In this document: piece after piece, positions 29,441 through 38,915 of the stretch | Numbering within the stretch: position 1 is the stretch's first letter | How the letters are laid out: each line of letters opens with the position of its first letter | NCBI RefSeq assembly: GCF_014058685.1 | Contig: NZ_CP059055.1 | Span: forward strand, 1,550,001-1,614,000 | DNA from: Lactobacillus johnsonii | GTDB lineage: Bacteria; Bacillota; Bacilli; Lactobacillales; Lactobacillaceae | Reading direction: 5' to 3' | DNA: 64,000 bases | The notes under the pieces: generated by a model | Database searches by the model: none | What the model saw: only the letters and a program-made list of their open reading frames with translations | Told to the model about the DNA's origin: nothing | Program-made: the position numbers and the translations under genes

Positions 29441-30274
29441 CTAATTTTGCTTATAGAAATCATCAAAAATAGTTACTGGCAAATGACGCTTATGTTCACT
29501 CTTTTTCCACAACTTTTCAATCTGTTCAGCTGCTTCTTCACTCACATCTTTACCTTCTAAGTAATCGTCAACATCTTTGTAAGTTACTCCTAATGCTACT
29601 TCATCAGGTAAGTCTGGACGATCTTCTTCTAAATCAGCAGTTGGTGCCTTTTCATATAAGTGCTTAGGACATCCAAGTTCCTTAAGCATTGCCTTGCCTT
29701 GACGCTTATCTAGTCTAAATAATGGGGTAATATCAGCAGCACCGTCACCATATTTAGTGTAAAAACCAGAGAAGTTTTCTGCCGCATGATCAGTACCTAC
29801 AACAGCTCCATTATTGGCACCAGCAATTGCATATTGAACTACCATTCTTTGACGAGCTTTGATATTTCCTTTATTAAAGTCAGTAATTTTTTGACCAGTT
29901 GCTTCAACTACTTTTACCATTGCATCAACTGGTTCTTTAATATTAACAATTAGATCTTGATCAGGCTTTTGAAAAGCAATTGCATCGGCGGCATCACTTG
30001 CATCTGCTTGAACGCCATAAGGTAGACGAACAGCAATAAACTGGTAAGACTTATTCCCAGTTTCTTCACGCATTTCTTCAATTGCCATTTGGCAGAGTTT
30101 ACCAGTTAAAGTTGAATCTTGACCACCAGAGATCCCTAAAACATAAGTCTTCAAAAAAGGATTTTCCTTCAAATAATCTTTTAAAAAGTCAATAGACTTT
30201 CTAATTTCTTTTTTAGGGTCAATTTCTGGTAACACATGTTCATACGCAACAATTTTTTCTTGTAATGGACGCAT
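29441..30274 (-). CDS. nadE: ammonia-dependent NAD synthetase
   Basis: A 277-residue NadE that amidates nicotinate adenine dinucleotide to NAD with ATP and ammonia. The PP-loop GISGGQDST is at about residues 46-54, and length fits the ammonia-dependent (not glutamine-dependent) class. [22 protein letters not shown] is the deamido-NAD binding loop (split here: GTDHAAENF, then KYGDGAAD). It starts 1 bp after pncB, so the two consecutive steps of nicotinate salvage are coupled. Confidence 0.96.
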   Translation of the reverse strand: MRPLQEKIVAYEHVLPEIDPKKEIRKSIDFLKDYLKENPFLKTYVLGISGGQDSTLTGKLCQMAIEEMREETGNKSYQFIAVRLPYGVQADASDAADAIAFQKPDQDLIVNIKEPVDAMVKVVEATGQKITDFNKGNIKARQRMVVQYAIAGANNGAVVGTDHAAENFSGFYTKYGDGAADITPLFRLDKRQGKAMLKELGCPKHLYEKAPTADLEEDRPDLPDEVALGVTYKDVDDYLEGKDVSEEAAEQIEKLWKKSEHKRHLPVTIFDDFYKQN

Positions 30275-30275
30275 C

Positions 30276-31748
30276 TTAATATCCTCTTTTCACAATTCGA
30301 CTACGAATATCATTAATTAAGCTCATCTTGTTATCATATAGCTTTTGGGATAAGTCCACTGGATAATCTTGTGGATTCAAACTACGTTTATATTCGTCCC
30401 ATAATCCGTCTAAGTTATTAGCTGCGAATTCTTTTGTTTCTTTAAGAGTAGGTTCTTTATAAACAAGTTTTCCTTCATGGAAAATTTCTTGTAGTAAAGG
30501 ACGAGCAGTATAATCAGTAACGACCTTATTAATGTAAGTGTATTGCGGATGGAACATAAAAAGCGCATCAAATTTTCTTGGATCTTCATCATAGCGTGAT
30601 ACCCAATCACCCTCATTTTTCTTCTCAGAGTTTGCTTGAATCCGCCATACCTGCTTTTTACCTGGAGTAGATACTTTTTCAGCATTTGAAGAAATTTTCA
30701 AAGTATCGCGCATCTTGCCTTCTTTATCTTCAATTGCTACTAACTTATATACCCCACCTAGAGCAGGTTGATCAAAGGCTATAATTAATTTAGTACCGAT
30801 TCCCCAAACATCAATTTTTGCACCTTGCATCTTAAGGTTTTGAATAGTCTTTTCATCTAAATCATTTGAAGCATAAATTTTTGCATCCGGGAAACCAGCA
30901 TCATCTAATTGCTTACGCACTTTCTTAGAGATATAAGCCATATCGCCTGAGTCAATTCGAACCCCTTGGAAATTAATCTTGTCGCCCATTTCTTTAGCAA
31001 CTTTAATAGCAGTTGGCACACCACTTCTTAAAGTGTCATAGGTATCAACTAAGAATACACAGTCCTTATGAGTCTCAGCATATGCTTTAAAAGCATCATA
31101 TTCATTATTAAATGCTTCAACCAAAGAGTGAGCATGAGTACCAGCGACAGGAATATCGAATAATTTTCCTGCTCTAACATTACTAGTAGCGTCAAAGCCA
31201 CCAATGTATGCTGCCCGTGTTCCCCAAATAGCTGCATCGGTTTCTTGTGCACGACGTGAGCCAAATTCCATTAAACCATCATTACCAACAGCGACCTTAA
31301 TTCTAGCCGCCTTAGTAGCAATCAAAGTTTGGAAATTAATAATGTTTAAAATTGCAGTTTCAACTAATTGTGCTTGAGCTAACGGTCCTTCAACCTGCAT
31401 AATCGGTTCATTGGCAAAAACTAATTCACCTTCTCGAGCACTTCGAATGGTTAACTTCAATTCTAAATTACGTAAATAATCGATAAAGTCATCATCGTAG
31501 TCACAAGTTTCCTTGAGATACTCTAAATCACTTTCATTAAAACGAAGATTATTTAGGTATTGAATAACATGACTTAAACCAGCATTAACTGCGTAGCCAT
31601 TGCCAAAAGGTTCTTTTCTAAAGAACACTTCAAATACAGAATTTCTTTCACTTATTCCCTTTTTAAAATAGGTATACATCATATTAATTTCATACAAATC
31701 AGTATGTAAAATTAATGAATCATCTTGATCAACTTGTGGGTAAAACAT
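30276..31748 (-). CDS. pncB: nicotinate phosphoribosyltransferase
   Basis: A 490-residue PncB that joins nicotinate and PRPP to make nicotinate mononucleotide, the entry step of niacin salvage on which most lactobacilli depend. Family features include the N-terminal [18 protein letters not shown], the EFGSRRAQ motif with the phosphorylatable-histidine region downstream ([11 protein letters not shown]), and [15 protein letters not shown] at the phosphate site. GAGGGGAC is the ribosome-binding site. It heads the pncB-nadE pair. Confidence 0.95.
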   Translation of the reverse strand: MFYPQVDQDDSLILHTDLYEINMMYTYFKKGISERNSVFEVFFRKEPFGNGYAVNAGLSHVIQYLNNLRFNESDLEYLKETCDYDDDFIDYLRNLELKLTIRSAREGELVFANEPIMQVEGPLAQAQLVETAILNIINFQTLIATKAARIKVAVGNDGLMEFGSRRAQETDAAIWGTRAAYIGGFDATSNVRAGKLFDIPVAGTHAHSLVEAFNNEYDAFKAYAETHKDCVFLVDTYDTLRSGVPTAIKVAKEMGDKINFQGVRIDSGDMAYISKKVRKQLDDAGFPDAKIYASNDLDEKTIQNLKMQGAKIDVWGIGTKLIIAFDQPALGGVYKLVAIEDKEGKMRDTLKISSNAEKVSTPGKKQVWRIQANSEKKNEGDWVSRYDEDPRKFDALFMFHPQYTYINKVVTDYTARPLLQEIFHEGKLVYKEPTLKETKEFAANNLDGLWDEYKRSLNPQDYPVDLSQKLYDNKMSLINDIRSRIVKRGY

Positions 31749-31815
31749 TTTGTCCCCTCATCACTAAAATAAATAATTTTTTTCTTGTATTTTATTATAA
31801 TCAAACAAGAGCAGA

Positions 31816-31858
31816 TATCAAAAAGAGACATCAAATTTGATGCCTCTTTTTGATATTT
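31816..31858 (-). terminator. intrinsic terminator after the GT2 membrane protein gene
   Basis: A long stem, CAAAAAGAGGCATCA with TGATGTCTCTTTTTG, begins at the stop codon of the glycosyltransferase gene on the minus strand. Confidence 0.7.
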
Positions 31859-33861
31859 TAATTACTTATTATTCTTACATAATCCCTAATTGTAAAAAAA
31901 TCTAGGATCTGTTCTAACTTTTTCTGATCATCTTTTTTAATTTTGTAAATAGTAGTTCCTTGACTAATTATTTTCATTAAATCGTAATAAAACTGATCTA
32001 ACATATTTTTTGACAACTTATTACTAAACTCATCAATTTCTGTTCCCCAATATATTTTTGTACCTTTGGGAATAACAATTTTTGCAGTTTTTTGAGGGTC
32101 AAAATTATTTCTAAAATCAACAATTGTTTTCAAATATACATTATCCAATTCAGAATCTTTAATATTTTTAACAACTAGAGGCGTGATTTCCTTTAAAGAA
32201 GTTTGGCCTTGTTTAAAAATTGATGGATATAAAGAAGCAATATGAAGCCGATTAATTAAATTGTATAAAGTCGCTTGTGTGGAATAGGCCGGCACATTTA
32301 TCCGGCTTACAATATGATGCAAAGTCCTCAAATTTGTAGATAATTCAAATAAAGTTTTAGAATTATTTTGTTTTAGAGAATTATCACCTAAATTTACTTT
32401 TTTGGAAACCCGATATTTTAATCCAACAAAATTACCATTTACTACTCTTAATCCTAAATTATTTTCTGCATTATACCAAACGGGCATCCCATTAATTAAA
32501 TAATTTTCATATACGCTGGTCTCAAATGTCTCTCTTCGCCAAAAAGCATAATTAGTATAAATATTTTTTCCAAGTCCCAGGGCGGTTTTTATTAGACTAA
32601 CTTCGTTTCGATAATAAGGTCTAACTAAATGAAATTTACCATCTTTTAAGCGCTGATACATAGCTCTAATTCCAACAAACATTCCGTCACATTTTTCACC
32701 AAGAATCGTGCTAACAGCACGGTAAAAAACATTTTGATTGAATAGAATTTTATCGGCATCTAAAACAAAAATTATTTCTCCACTCGCATACTTCAGTCCG
32801 TGTCTAATAGCCTTAAAATAATTATGATGAGTTTGCTTAGTATATTTAAGAGGTAGTTTTGTATTTCCTAAGTATCGTCTTAAAATTTCTTCTGTTTCGT
32901 CCTGTGATCCATCATTAATTAAAATAATCTCCCAATTTTGATAGGTTTGATTTTTTATTGATTCTAGGGCTTCAACAATCGTCTTTGCGCTGTTATAAGC
33001 CGGGATGAGGACAGAAATTTTTACTTGTTTCTTCCCTAAACTAATATTTCCAAAGATATTAACAATAGATAAAGACAAAATAAAGATTAAAACTAAATAA
33101 CTCGTATTAAGCACATTTGACTCAGCAACAAGCATACTTATTTCGTTAATAATTAAAAATATTATTATCCCGACAATTAGATGACTAGTAGGCCTTAAAT
33201 GACCCTTAACTTTCAAATAAAATATTGATCCAATTATTTCTATTAATAAGATGATTGAACCAATACTCCAAGAAAGATTTTTTAAAACAAAATCAGGCAA
33301 TTCAGGTACATACCAAACTAGAGAAATAAGTAGAACAATCAAGTAAACACACAATAAAAAAGGACGTAATTGTTCACTAAAAGTAACCACAACTCTAATC
33401 AGATAAAAGACAAAAGTCAAAACTGAAATAATTAAAATTAGCAAAGTACCTGCTTTGATTGATAATTGAGCTAAAATATTTAAATTAAGTAATAGTAATA
33501 CTAAGTTCTTTGCATTAAAGTGTCGATCTAAAAAATATAAAATCCCCATGTAAGAGATAATTGTCAATTGATATAAAGCACCAATTTCTGATAAAGGGAA
33601 GATATCAAGATTATTTAGAACCACTGCTAACGCTAAAAAAACTGAAAGAAGACTCAAAGTTTTTTCTAAAAACCATTGATCTAAATCTTCAAGAGGAACT
33701 GATAAAGCTAATAAGAGCAATATTAATCCATAAGCAGCACTAACAATGAAAAAGCCATTATCACCCTTCCAAATATTGCTACTAAATTCAAAAATTAAAG
33801 GGAGAATTCCAATTAAAATTGCTAAAATCTTGCTTTTATGATAATTTTCCACTATTTTCAC
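31858..33861 (-). CDS. membrane-bound family 2 glycosyltransferase
   Basis: A 667-residue protein with about eight to nine N-terminal membrane helices (residues 10-275), then a GT-A domain starting KISVLIPAYNSAKTIVEAL. The domain contains LINDGSQDETEEIL and the DXD-type DADK. The C-terminal 170 residues are soluble and of unknown function. The unusual order, with membrane helices before the GT2 domain, suggests a processive or exporting transferase for a surface polymer. The start overlaps the GT4 gene upstream by 26 bp, so expression is coupled. Product unknown. Confidence 0.82.
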   Translation of the reverse strand: MKIVENYHKSKILAILIGILPLIFEFSSNIWKGDNGFFIVSAAYGLILLLLALSVPLEDLDQWFLEKTLSLLSVFLALAVVLNNLDIFPLSEIGALYQLTIISYMGILYFLDRHFNAKNLVLLLLNLNILAQLSIKAGTLLILIISVLTFVFYLIRVVVTFSEQLRPFLLCVYLIVLLISLVWYVPELPDFVLKNLSWSIGSIILLIEIIGSIFYLKVKGHLRPTSHLIVGIIIFLIINEISMLVAESNVLNTSYLVLIFILSLSIVNIFGNISLGKKQVKISVLIPAYNSAKTIVEALESIKNQTYQNWEIILINDGSQDETEEILRRYLGNTKLPLKYTKQTHHNYFKAIRHGLKYASGEIIFVLDADKILFNQNVFYRAVSTILGEKCDGMFVGIRAMYQRLKDGKFHLVRPYYRNEVSLIKTALGLGKNIYTNYAFWRRETFETSVYENYLINGMPVWYNAENNLGLRVVNGNFVGLKYRVSKKVNLGDNSLKQNNSKTLFELSTNLRTLHHIVSRINVPAYSTQATLYNLINRLHIASLYPSIFKQGQTSLKEITPLVVKNIKDSELDNVYLKTIVDFRNNFDPQKTAKIVIPKGTKIYWGTEIDEFSNKLSKNMLDQFYYDLMKIISQGTTIYKIKKDDQKKLEQILDFFTIRDYVRIISN

Positions 33862-34951
33862 CTAAAACAAGTTTGTAATAATTTTCGATTGCTACTAATT
33901 GGTTTTTCATTGAAAAAGCGTGCATCAGATATGTCTTTTCTTTTTCAGCCATAGCCATGAGATCTGTCTTGCTCCTAGCCGTAGCTTGTCTTATTTTTTC
34001 ACTAATGCTGTCTATATCTCCAATTTTAGCAACAAAACCATACTCTTCATTAGGAATCATCTTCTCAATATCACCAACATCAGTTGACAAAATTGGTACT
34101 AAATTATCACTAGCCTCTAATAAGACAAGGGGGAAACTTTCTGAATAAGATGTTAAAACTGCCAAATCCATCTTTTGATATAACTTTCTAGTCTCTTGAT
34201 GAGTCAAAAAACCATGAAAAGTTACTTGCGAACTAATTCCTAAGTCTCGTGCTAATGCTCTTAAATTATTTAATTCACTGCCATCGCCTACAATATGCAA
34301 GCGAATATTTTGATCATTGAGATTTTTTATTGCCTTTAAAAGCAAATCTTGTCCCTTAACTTTTTCAGCTCGACCAACATTAATAATATTGAAATAGGGA
34401 TGAGCATATTTTTTAGGAACATCCTTATTTTGATGGAAAAAAATCCCATTATAAATTACGCAAATTTTTGTTTTCGGAATACCTACTTTTTCAACTAGAA
34501 GGTTAGAAAAGTTCTGGGTAATTGCAAAGATACCATCTGCTTTTTTTAAAGCCATGATATTTAATTTAGTAAAAATATTTCCAATCATTCCTCGACCTTC
34601 AAAATCCTTTAAAGGATCAGAATGAACGGTAATAATCCACTTTGCTTTGATTTGCTTTTTAATCATTGAGACAAACAGATTAGCTCTTGCTCCATGAGTA
34701 TGGACTATATCAAAATTCCCCTCATTGATAAACCTCGTAAGACGCTTTAAAACACTTAGGTCATAACGGCTTTGTGCTCCTAAAATGGTTGTTTTAATTT
34801 TTGCTTTTTTAGCAGCTTTTGCTACAGGTCCATCTGCTAAAGTTAAAAGCTCAAAATCCACATTTTGTCTTTTTGCTTCTGTCAACAAATTAACAATATG
34901 AGACCGTCCCCCACCTTTTTCTAAACCAGCATTAATATGTAAAACTTTCAT
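33836..34951 (-). CDS. family 4 glycosyltransferase
   Basis: A 371-residue GT-B enzyme. The start KVLHINAGLEKGGGRSHIVNLL is the acceptor-side signature with a glycine-rich loop, and the C-terminal half has the donor motif SYSESFPLVLLEASDNLVP (E-x7-E type). It retains the anomeric configuration and probably acts on a lipid-linked glycan. It lies 4 bp after tagA and overlaps the GT2 gene, so all three appear to be one operon. Confidence 0.9.
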   Translation of the reverse strand: MKVLHINAGLEKGGGRSHIVNLLTEAKRQNVDFELLTLADGPVAKAAKKAKIKTTILGAQSRYDLSVLKRLTRFINEGNFDIVHTHGARANLFVSMIKKQIKAKWIITVHSDPLKDFEGRGMIGNIFTKLNIMALKKADGIFAITQNFSNLLVEKVGIPKTKICVIYNGIFFHQNKDVPKKYAHPYFNIINVGRAEKVKGQDLLLKAIKNLNDQNIRLHIVGDGSELNNLRALARDLGISSQVTFHGFLTHQETRKLYQKMDLAVLTSYSESFPLVLLEASDNLVPILSTDVGDIEKMIPNEEYGFVAKIGDIDSISEKIRQATARSKTDLMAMAEKEKTYLMHAFSMKNQLVAIENYYKLVLGENSGKLS

Positions 34952-34955
34952 TTAA

Positions 34956-35696
34956 TTAATTCTTTCCCTTATTTTCTTTCTTTGATTTTTCAACTTCAAC
35001 TACAAATTCTGGCAATGCGAGCATGCGCTTAAAACGAGTTGGATTAGTAATTAAGCGATAGAACCATTCAAGATGCGTTTTTTGAAATACTTCTGGAGCA
35101 CGTTTGACTACGCCAGAAAAAACATCAAAACTTCCGCCCACTCCCATCATAATTGCAGGCACTTTTGCCTGACGTAGGATGGAGATCAGCTCTTCTTGTC
35201 TTGGAAAACCAATTGCTGCAAAAACCATATCAGGACTTGATTCTTCAATTCTTTTAGCTACCGTCTTTAGATCATCCTTAAAATAGCCATCTTCTGCTCC
35301 GACTAATTCAATTCCTGGATACTCACGAGCAATCTTTTCTTTGGTAATTCGCATTACTTCAGGCTTTGCACCAATTAAATATACTCGCAATTTTCTTAAG
35401 TTTCCTACCTGTAGCAGCCAAGTAAATAGATCATACCCTGTTACTCGTTCTTTAAGCGGTTTTTTTAATATTTTTCCACCTAAGACAATTCCAATTCCAT
35501 CAGGTGTAATCAAATCCGCATTCTTAGTAATAAGGTTCATAAATTTTGGATCTTTATTAGCTGCCATTACAATTTCGGGATTAGCTGTTACTACCATGGT
35601 TGATAACATATTATTTAACCTACTAATCAATCTATCTTTAAATTCTTCTAAAGAATAGTTATCAAATTCAATTCCTAAAATATTAACTTTACTCAT
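34956..35696 (-). CDS. tagA: WecB/TagA/CpsF-family N-acetylmannosaminyltransferase
   Basis: A 246-residue transferase of the TagA family, which in wall teichoic acid synthesis adds ManNAc to GlcNAc-PP-undecaprenol. Motifs include VVTANPEIVMAA, TPDGIGIVLGGK with the catalytic-base aspartate, VYLIGAKPEV and AIGFPRQEELI. The C-terminal basic tail (RFKRML...EKSKKENKGK) resembles the membrane-attachment appendage. It is divergent from tagD, which supplies CDP-glycerol to the same pathway. Confidence 0.88.
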   Translation of the reverse strand: MSKVNILGIEFDNYSLEEFKDRLISRLNNMLSTMVVTANPEIVMAANKDPKFMNLITKNADLITPDGIGIVLGGKILKKPLKERVTGYDLFTWLLQVGNLRKLRVYLIGAKPEVMRITKEKIAREYPGIELVGAEDGYFKDDLKTVAKRIEESSPDMVFAAIGFPRQEELISILRQAKVPAIMMGVGGSFDVFSGVVKRAPEVFQKTHLEWFYRLITNPTRFKRMLALPEFVVEVEKSKKENKGKN

Positions 35697-35839
35697 TCTC
35701 TACTTTTTAACCATTTCTATGTGAAATAATATCTTTACTTATTATTTTAACAAAAAAGCTGTAGGAACTTTTTCAATATAAAAGTTTCACTTTTTTATAC
35801 TTCTGCTAGAATAGTAACTATTATAAGGGAGTATTTATT

Positions 35840-36226
35840 ATGAAAAAAATTATTACCTACGGAACCTTTGATCTACTGCATTATGGTCACATTCGTCTTC
35901 TAAAAAGAGCTCGCGCCTTAGGCGATTATTTAATCGTAGGTCTGTCAACAGACGAATTTAATGAATTTAGCAAACACAAGCAAGCCTATAATAGCTATGC
36001 TGAAAGAAAATATATTCTAGAAGCAATTAGATATGTAGATAAAGTTATTCCAGAAGAAAACTGGGATCAAAAAATTAATGATGTACAAAAATATGATATT
36101 GATACTTTCGTAATGGGTAATGACTGGGAAGGAAAATTCGATTTTCTAAAACCTTATTGTAAAGTTGAATACCTTGAAAGAACTCCTGGAATTTCTACGA
36201 CACAAATCAAAAAAGACTTGAAATAA
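35840..36226 (+). CDS. tagD: glycerol-3-phosphate cytidylyltransferase
   Basis: A 128-residue TagD that makes CDP-glycerol from CTP and glycerol-3-phosphate for teichoic acids. The nucleotidyl-transferase motif TFDLLHYGHIRLLKRA (HxGH) and the C-terminal RTPGISTTQIK (RTxGISTT) signature are both complete. AAGGGAG precedes the start. The 143-bp gap to the divergent tagA presumably holds promoters for both directions. Confidence 0.96.
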   Translation: MKKIITYGTFDLLHYGHIRLLKRARALGDYLIVGLSTDEFNEFSKHKQAYNSYAERKYILEAIRYVDKVIPEENWDQKINDVQKYDIDTFVMGNDWEGKFDFLKPYCKVEYLERTPGISTTQIKKDLK

Positions 36227-36278
36227 AAAATGCATAATGTAGTTCATATCACAAAATCAAACTGCATTATGCATTTTT
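36227..36278. terminator. bidirectional terminator between tagD and the GntR gene
   Basis: AAAAAATGCATAATG...CATTATGCATTTTTT forms a long symmetrical hairpin (stem 36231-36274) between convergent genes, with an A run before it and a T run after it. Confidence 0.85.
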
Positions 36279-36979
36279 TATTTTTCAAATGTAAATTCAA
36301 ATCTTTCGGCCACATATGATGCACGAACATATTCAAAAGGATAATGATTACTGAGTTCAGTCACCTGGCGTCTAGTTACTAATGGCTCCCCCTTTTTAAC
36401 TGACAATAAACGAGCCTCATTTTCATTAGCAACAGCTGCACCAATATTTTCTACAACGCTCCCAATCTTATAGCCACCCTTTTCTTCAAGCGTTTGATAT
36501 AAACTACTTGAAATTTCATCTTTAGAAAAACGGGAAACTAATTCATAAGGAATTGTAGCCACTTCATAACAAATCGGCACATTATCTGCAAAACGAACAC
36601 GTTCCATTCTTAATACGTTATCTGTATCTTGAATTTTTAGCTTTTCTTTTTCAGATAACGATGGCTTCGTTATACGATAAGATAGTAATTTACTAGAAGG
36701 AACCTGGCCATTAGAACGAGTTATATCGGTAAAACTCATGATCCCAGACATTTTCTCTTGAACCTTTTGACTAGAGACATAGGTTCCACTACCTAAGCGT
36801 CTCTCTAGGATTCCTTCGTCTTCTAATGTCTTAATTGCTTGGCGCAATGTCATTCTAGAAACATTGAATTTTGAAGCTAATTGCCGCTCAGCAGGGATCC
36901 GCTCTCCAACTTTATATTTTTTATTTTCAATATCACGCTTTATTTGGTTGTGAATTTTAATGTACATCGGTTCTTGCAT
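36278..36979 (-). CDS. GntR/HutC-family transcriptional regulator (UTRA domain)
   Basis: A 233-residue regulator. The winged helix-turn-helix (residues 5-70, with PAERQLASKFNVSRMTLRQAIKTLEDEGILERRLGSG-type sequence) is followed by a UTRA effector domain ending in YPFEYVRASYVAERFEF. Such proteins sense sugar phosphates or amino sugars; NagR/YvoA-like proteins are the closest style. It lies 54 bp downstream of the beta-helix gene, probably in one transcript. The effector is unknown. Confidence 0.88.
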   Translation of the reverse strand: MQEPMYIKIHNQIKRDIENKKYKVGERIPAERQLASKFNVSRMTLRQAIKTLEDEGILERRLGSGTYVSSQKVQEKMSGIMSFTDITRSNGQVPSSKLLSYRITKPSLSEKEKLKIQDTDNVLRMERVRFADNVPICYEVATIPYELVSRFSKDEISSSLYQTLEEKGGYKIGSVVENIGAAVANENEARLLSVKKGEPLVTRRQVTELSNHYPFEYVRASYVAERFEFTFEK

Positions 36980-37033
36980 GATAACCCCTCACTTCATTCT
37001 GCTACCACACTTATTTTAGCTTAAACTAGCTGA

Positions 37034-38155
37034 TTAGTCATTGTTCTTCTTTGCTTCCCAACGCATTCCCAAAATATTAATATTTGGTCTCCTATTGCAT
37101 TCAACCTCTAAATCTTGAGCACTACTTGAAACAATATTTAATTTAATCTTAGCATCATCCTGGACTGCAAGCCTACTCCCATTGGGATTAATAATTAAGT
37201 CTCGTCCTCCTAAAGTTGCTTGCCCATTTAAGGCTAAAAAATACTCAAAATCATCTCTTCCAGAAAAGGCGACTCTAGTTGCATCTGCTGTGGCCTTATC
37301 TTGAAAATCTGCGTGACTAATAATAGTTGAATTGTTTAAGGTTACTTTCGCATTATCACATGCAATTAGACGGTCTATTTTACTATTTTGAATCAAAGTT
37401 CTCGTATTCTTATCAAGAAAAATGCCGCCTTTAAATTCAGATTGTAAAATATTTACCCATGAATCATCTGAAATATAGAAACTAGAGTCATCGTTCTTTT
37501 CAACCGTTGAATTGAGCATATTTACCCAAGTCTGCCCATGAATTAACCCATAGGAAATAGACGTATTATTCAAATCAACTTCAGCATTTGAATTAGGGTA
37601 TGTACTTAGATTACCATGAATCATACTGTTAGAAATAATTGCAGTCCCTTTTCCCTGAATACCTAAAGCTGCGTAATTTTCAGAATCATAATCAATTAAT
37701 GAATCGGTCATTGTAAGTCTAAAGTCAGCTTGTGCAAATAAGGAAACACTAGAATTCAAAATTTTACTTGAAAATAATTCTAATGTACATTTTCCATTTA
37801 CAGCAATTGCGGCCATATCATCTTCATCCCCATAAAGGGTAGTATTACGTAAAGTAAGATAGGTATCGGCATCATCTTCAACGTAAATAGTATTATGGCC
37901 TGATTTTGTTTGAAGAGCAATATTTTCTAATGTAAAAAAGTTACAATTATTCTCTAACACAAAAAAGCCACTAATTACCGTCTCGTCGGGAGTATTACCT
38001 GTCCCCTTGATAGTAATATTATTTACTTCTAAGCCTCGATCTAATTCATAAAATCCAGGAGCAAGCAGTAATACATCATCGGGCTGCAAGTCTTTAAGAG
38101 CACTTTTCCAAGTAGTACCGTCTCCTCGACCACTGACTTTAATAAGACGCGCCAT
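37034..38155 (-). CDS. beta-helix repeat protein (stand-alone paralogue)
   Basis: A 373-residue cytosolic protein with no signal peptide. From residue about 45 it is a train of short repeats (NITIKGTGNT, NIALQT, NTTLYGD, NSMIHGN, NTSISYG, NSTVEKN, NSKIDRL, NSTIISHAD), the pattern of a right-handed parallel beta-helix (pectate-lyase-like fold). The start (TTWKSALKDLQPDDVLLL) and the repeat style match the N-terminal half of the AAA+ fusion at 27419-29416, but there is no ATPase domain. No catalytic lyase residues are evident, so a structural or binding role is more likely. Function unknown. Confidence 0.75.
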   Translation of the reverse strand: MARLIKVSGRGDGTTWKSALKDLQPDDVLLLAPGFYELDRGLEVNNITIKGTGNTPDETVISGFFVLENNCNFFTLENIALQTKSGHNTIYVEDDADTYLTLRNTTLYGDEDDMAAIAVNGKCTLELFSSKILNSSVSLFAQADFRLTMTDSLIDYDSENYAALGIQGKGTAIISNSMIHGNLSTYPNSNAEVDLNNTSISYGLIHGQTWVNMLNSTVEKNDDSSFYISDDSWVNILQSEFKGGIFLDKNTRTLIQNSKIDRLIACDNAKVTLNNSTIISHADFQDKATADATRVAFSGRDDFEYFLALNGQATLGGRDLIINPNGSRLAVQDDAKIKLNIVSSSAQDLEVECNRRPNINILGMRWEAKKNND

Positions 38156-38247
38156 ACAAATCGATCCTTTCTACATAAAAATTTCACACATTATTCCCTT
38201 TATTTTCAATGTTCTCTGCTTAAATATAATCATCAATGGAGGTAACT

Positions 38248-38550
38248 ATGATTAACATTACTACAAATCAATTAGCAGAAATTTTAGCACAAGATTCTAA
38301 CATCAATTTATATGATTTACGAACACCAATTGAATTTGCATCAGGTCATATTCCTGATAGTCATAATCTTCCTTTTGAAGAATTAAAATACTTCAATGAT
38401 CCTAAAAATGAGACCTACTATTTTATTTGTCGGTCTGGCGATCTTTCACATCATGTATGCCAACTTTTAAAATCTAAAGGTTATAATAATTTAATTAACA
38501 TTTCTGATGGTATCCTTAACTGGAAAGGTAAAATACAAAGTATAAACTAA
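38248..38550 (+). CDS. single-domain rhodanese-like protein
   Basis: A 100-residue rhodanese domain. I use the ATG at 38248, five bases after GGAGG; an earlier in-frame ATG at 38236 contains that site. LYDLRTPIEFASGHIPDSHNLP and the active-site loop CRSGDLS with the persulfide cysteine are present. Such proteins carry sulfane sulfur in the cytosol. It is transcribed divergently from the beta-helix gene and ends in its own terminator. Confidence 0.9.
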   Translation: MINITTNQLAEILAQDSNINLYDLRTPIEFASGHIPDSHNLPFEELKYFNDPKNETYYFICRSGDLSHHVCQLLKSKGYNNLINISDGILNWKGKIQSIN

Positions 38551-38561
38551 AAATGCAATAT

Positions 38562-38594
38562 AACAAAAAAGGTCATCATATGATGACCTTTTTT
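38562..38594. terminator. bidirectional terminator between the rhodanese gene and tRNA genes
   Basis: A perfect palindromic stem, AAGGTCATCA with TGATGACCTT, is flanked by A and T runs and serves the plus-strand rhodanese gene and the minus-strand tRNAs. Confidence 0.85.
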
Positions 38595-38619
38595 TCGGGT
38601 TGGGTGTTCTTTCGAACTA

Positions 38620-38691
38620 TTGGGTTAGCTGGATTCGAACCAGCGCATGATGGTACCAAAAACCATTGCCTTACCACTTGGCTATAACCCA
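38620..38691 (-). tRNA. tRNA-Gln (anticodon TTG), copy 1
   Basis: A 72-nt tRNA on the minus strand with TGGGTTA/TAACCCA acceptor stem and ATGGT-TTTTGGT-ACCAT anticodon arm. CCA is not encoded. An identical copy lies at 40664-40735. Confidence 0.95.
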
Positions 38692-38746
38692 TTTGATTGA
38701 ACTTTTACTTGTTGTTCAATGCAACCAGCTGAATAAAATTCAGCAA

Positions 38747-38828
38747 TGGAGGCCAGTGGATTCGAACCACCGAACTCAGAGAGAGCGGTTTTACAGACCG
38801 CCGCGTTTAGCCACTTCGCTAGGCCTCC
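38747..38828 (-). tRNA. tRNA-Tyr (anticodon GTA)
   Basis: An 82-nt tRNA on the minus strand with GGAGGCC/GGCCTCC acceptor stem, GCGGT-CTGTAAA-ACCGC anticodon arm and a long variable arm. CCA is not encoded. It is upstream of tRNA-Gln in the same transcript direction. Confidence 0.95.
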
Positions 38829-38877
38829 GAAACGTTACTTAATTATAATAACGAACTGCCTAGCAAAAAGCAAGTAA

Positions 38878-38910
38878 AAATTAGAAAAAAATCTAATTTT
38901 TTATTTTAGT
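38878..38910 (-). terminator. intrinsic terminator after the hydroxyacid dehydrogenase gene
   Basis: The hairpin AAAATTAGA with TCTAATTTT is followed by a T run on the minus strand, just after the stop codon. Confidence 0.7.
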
Positions 38911-38915
38911 ATTAC

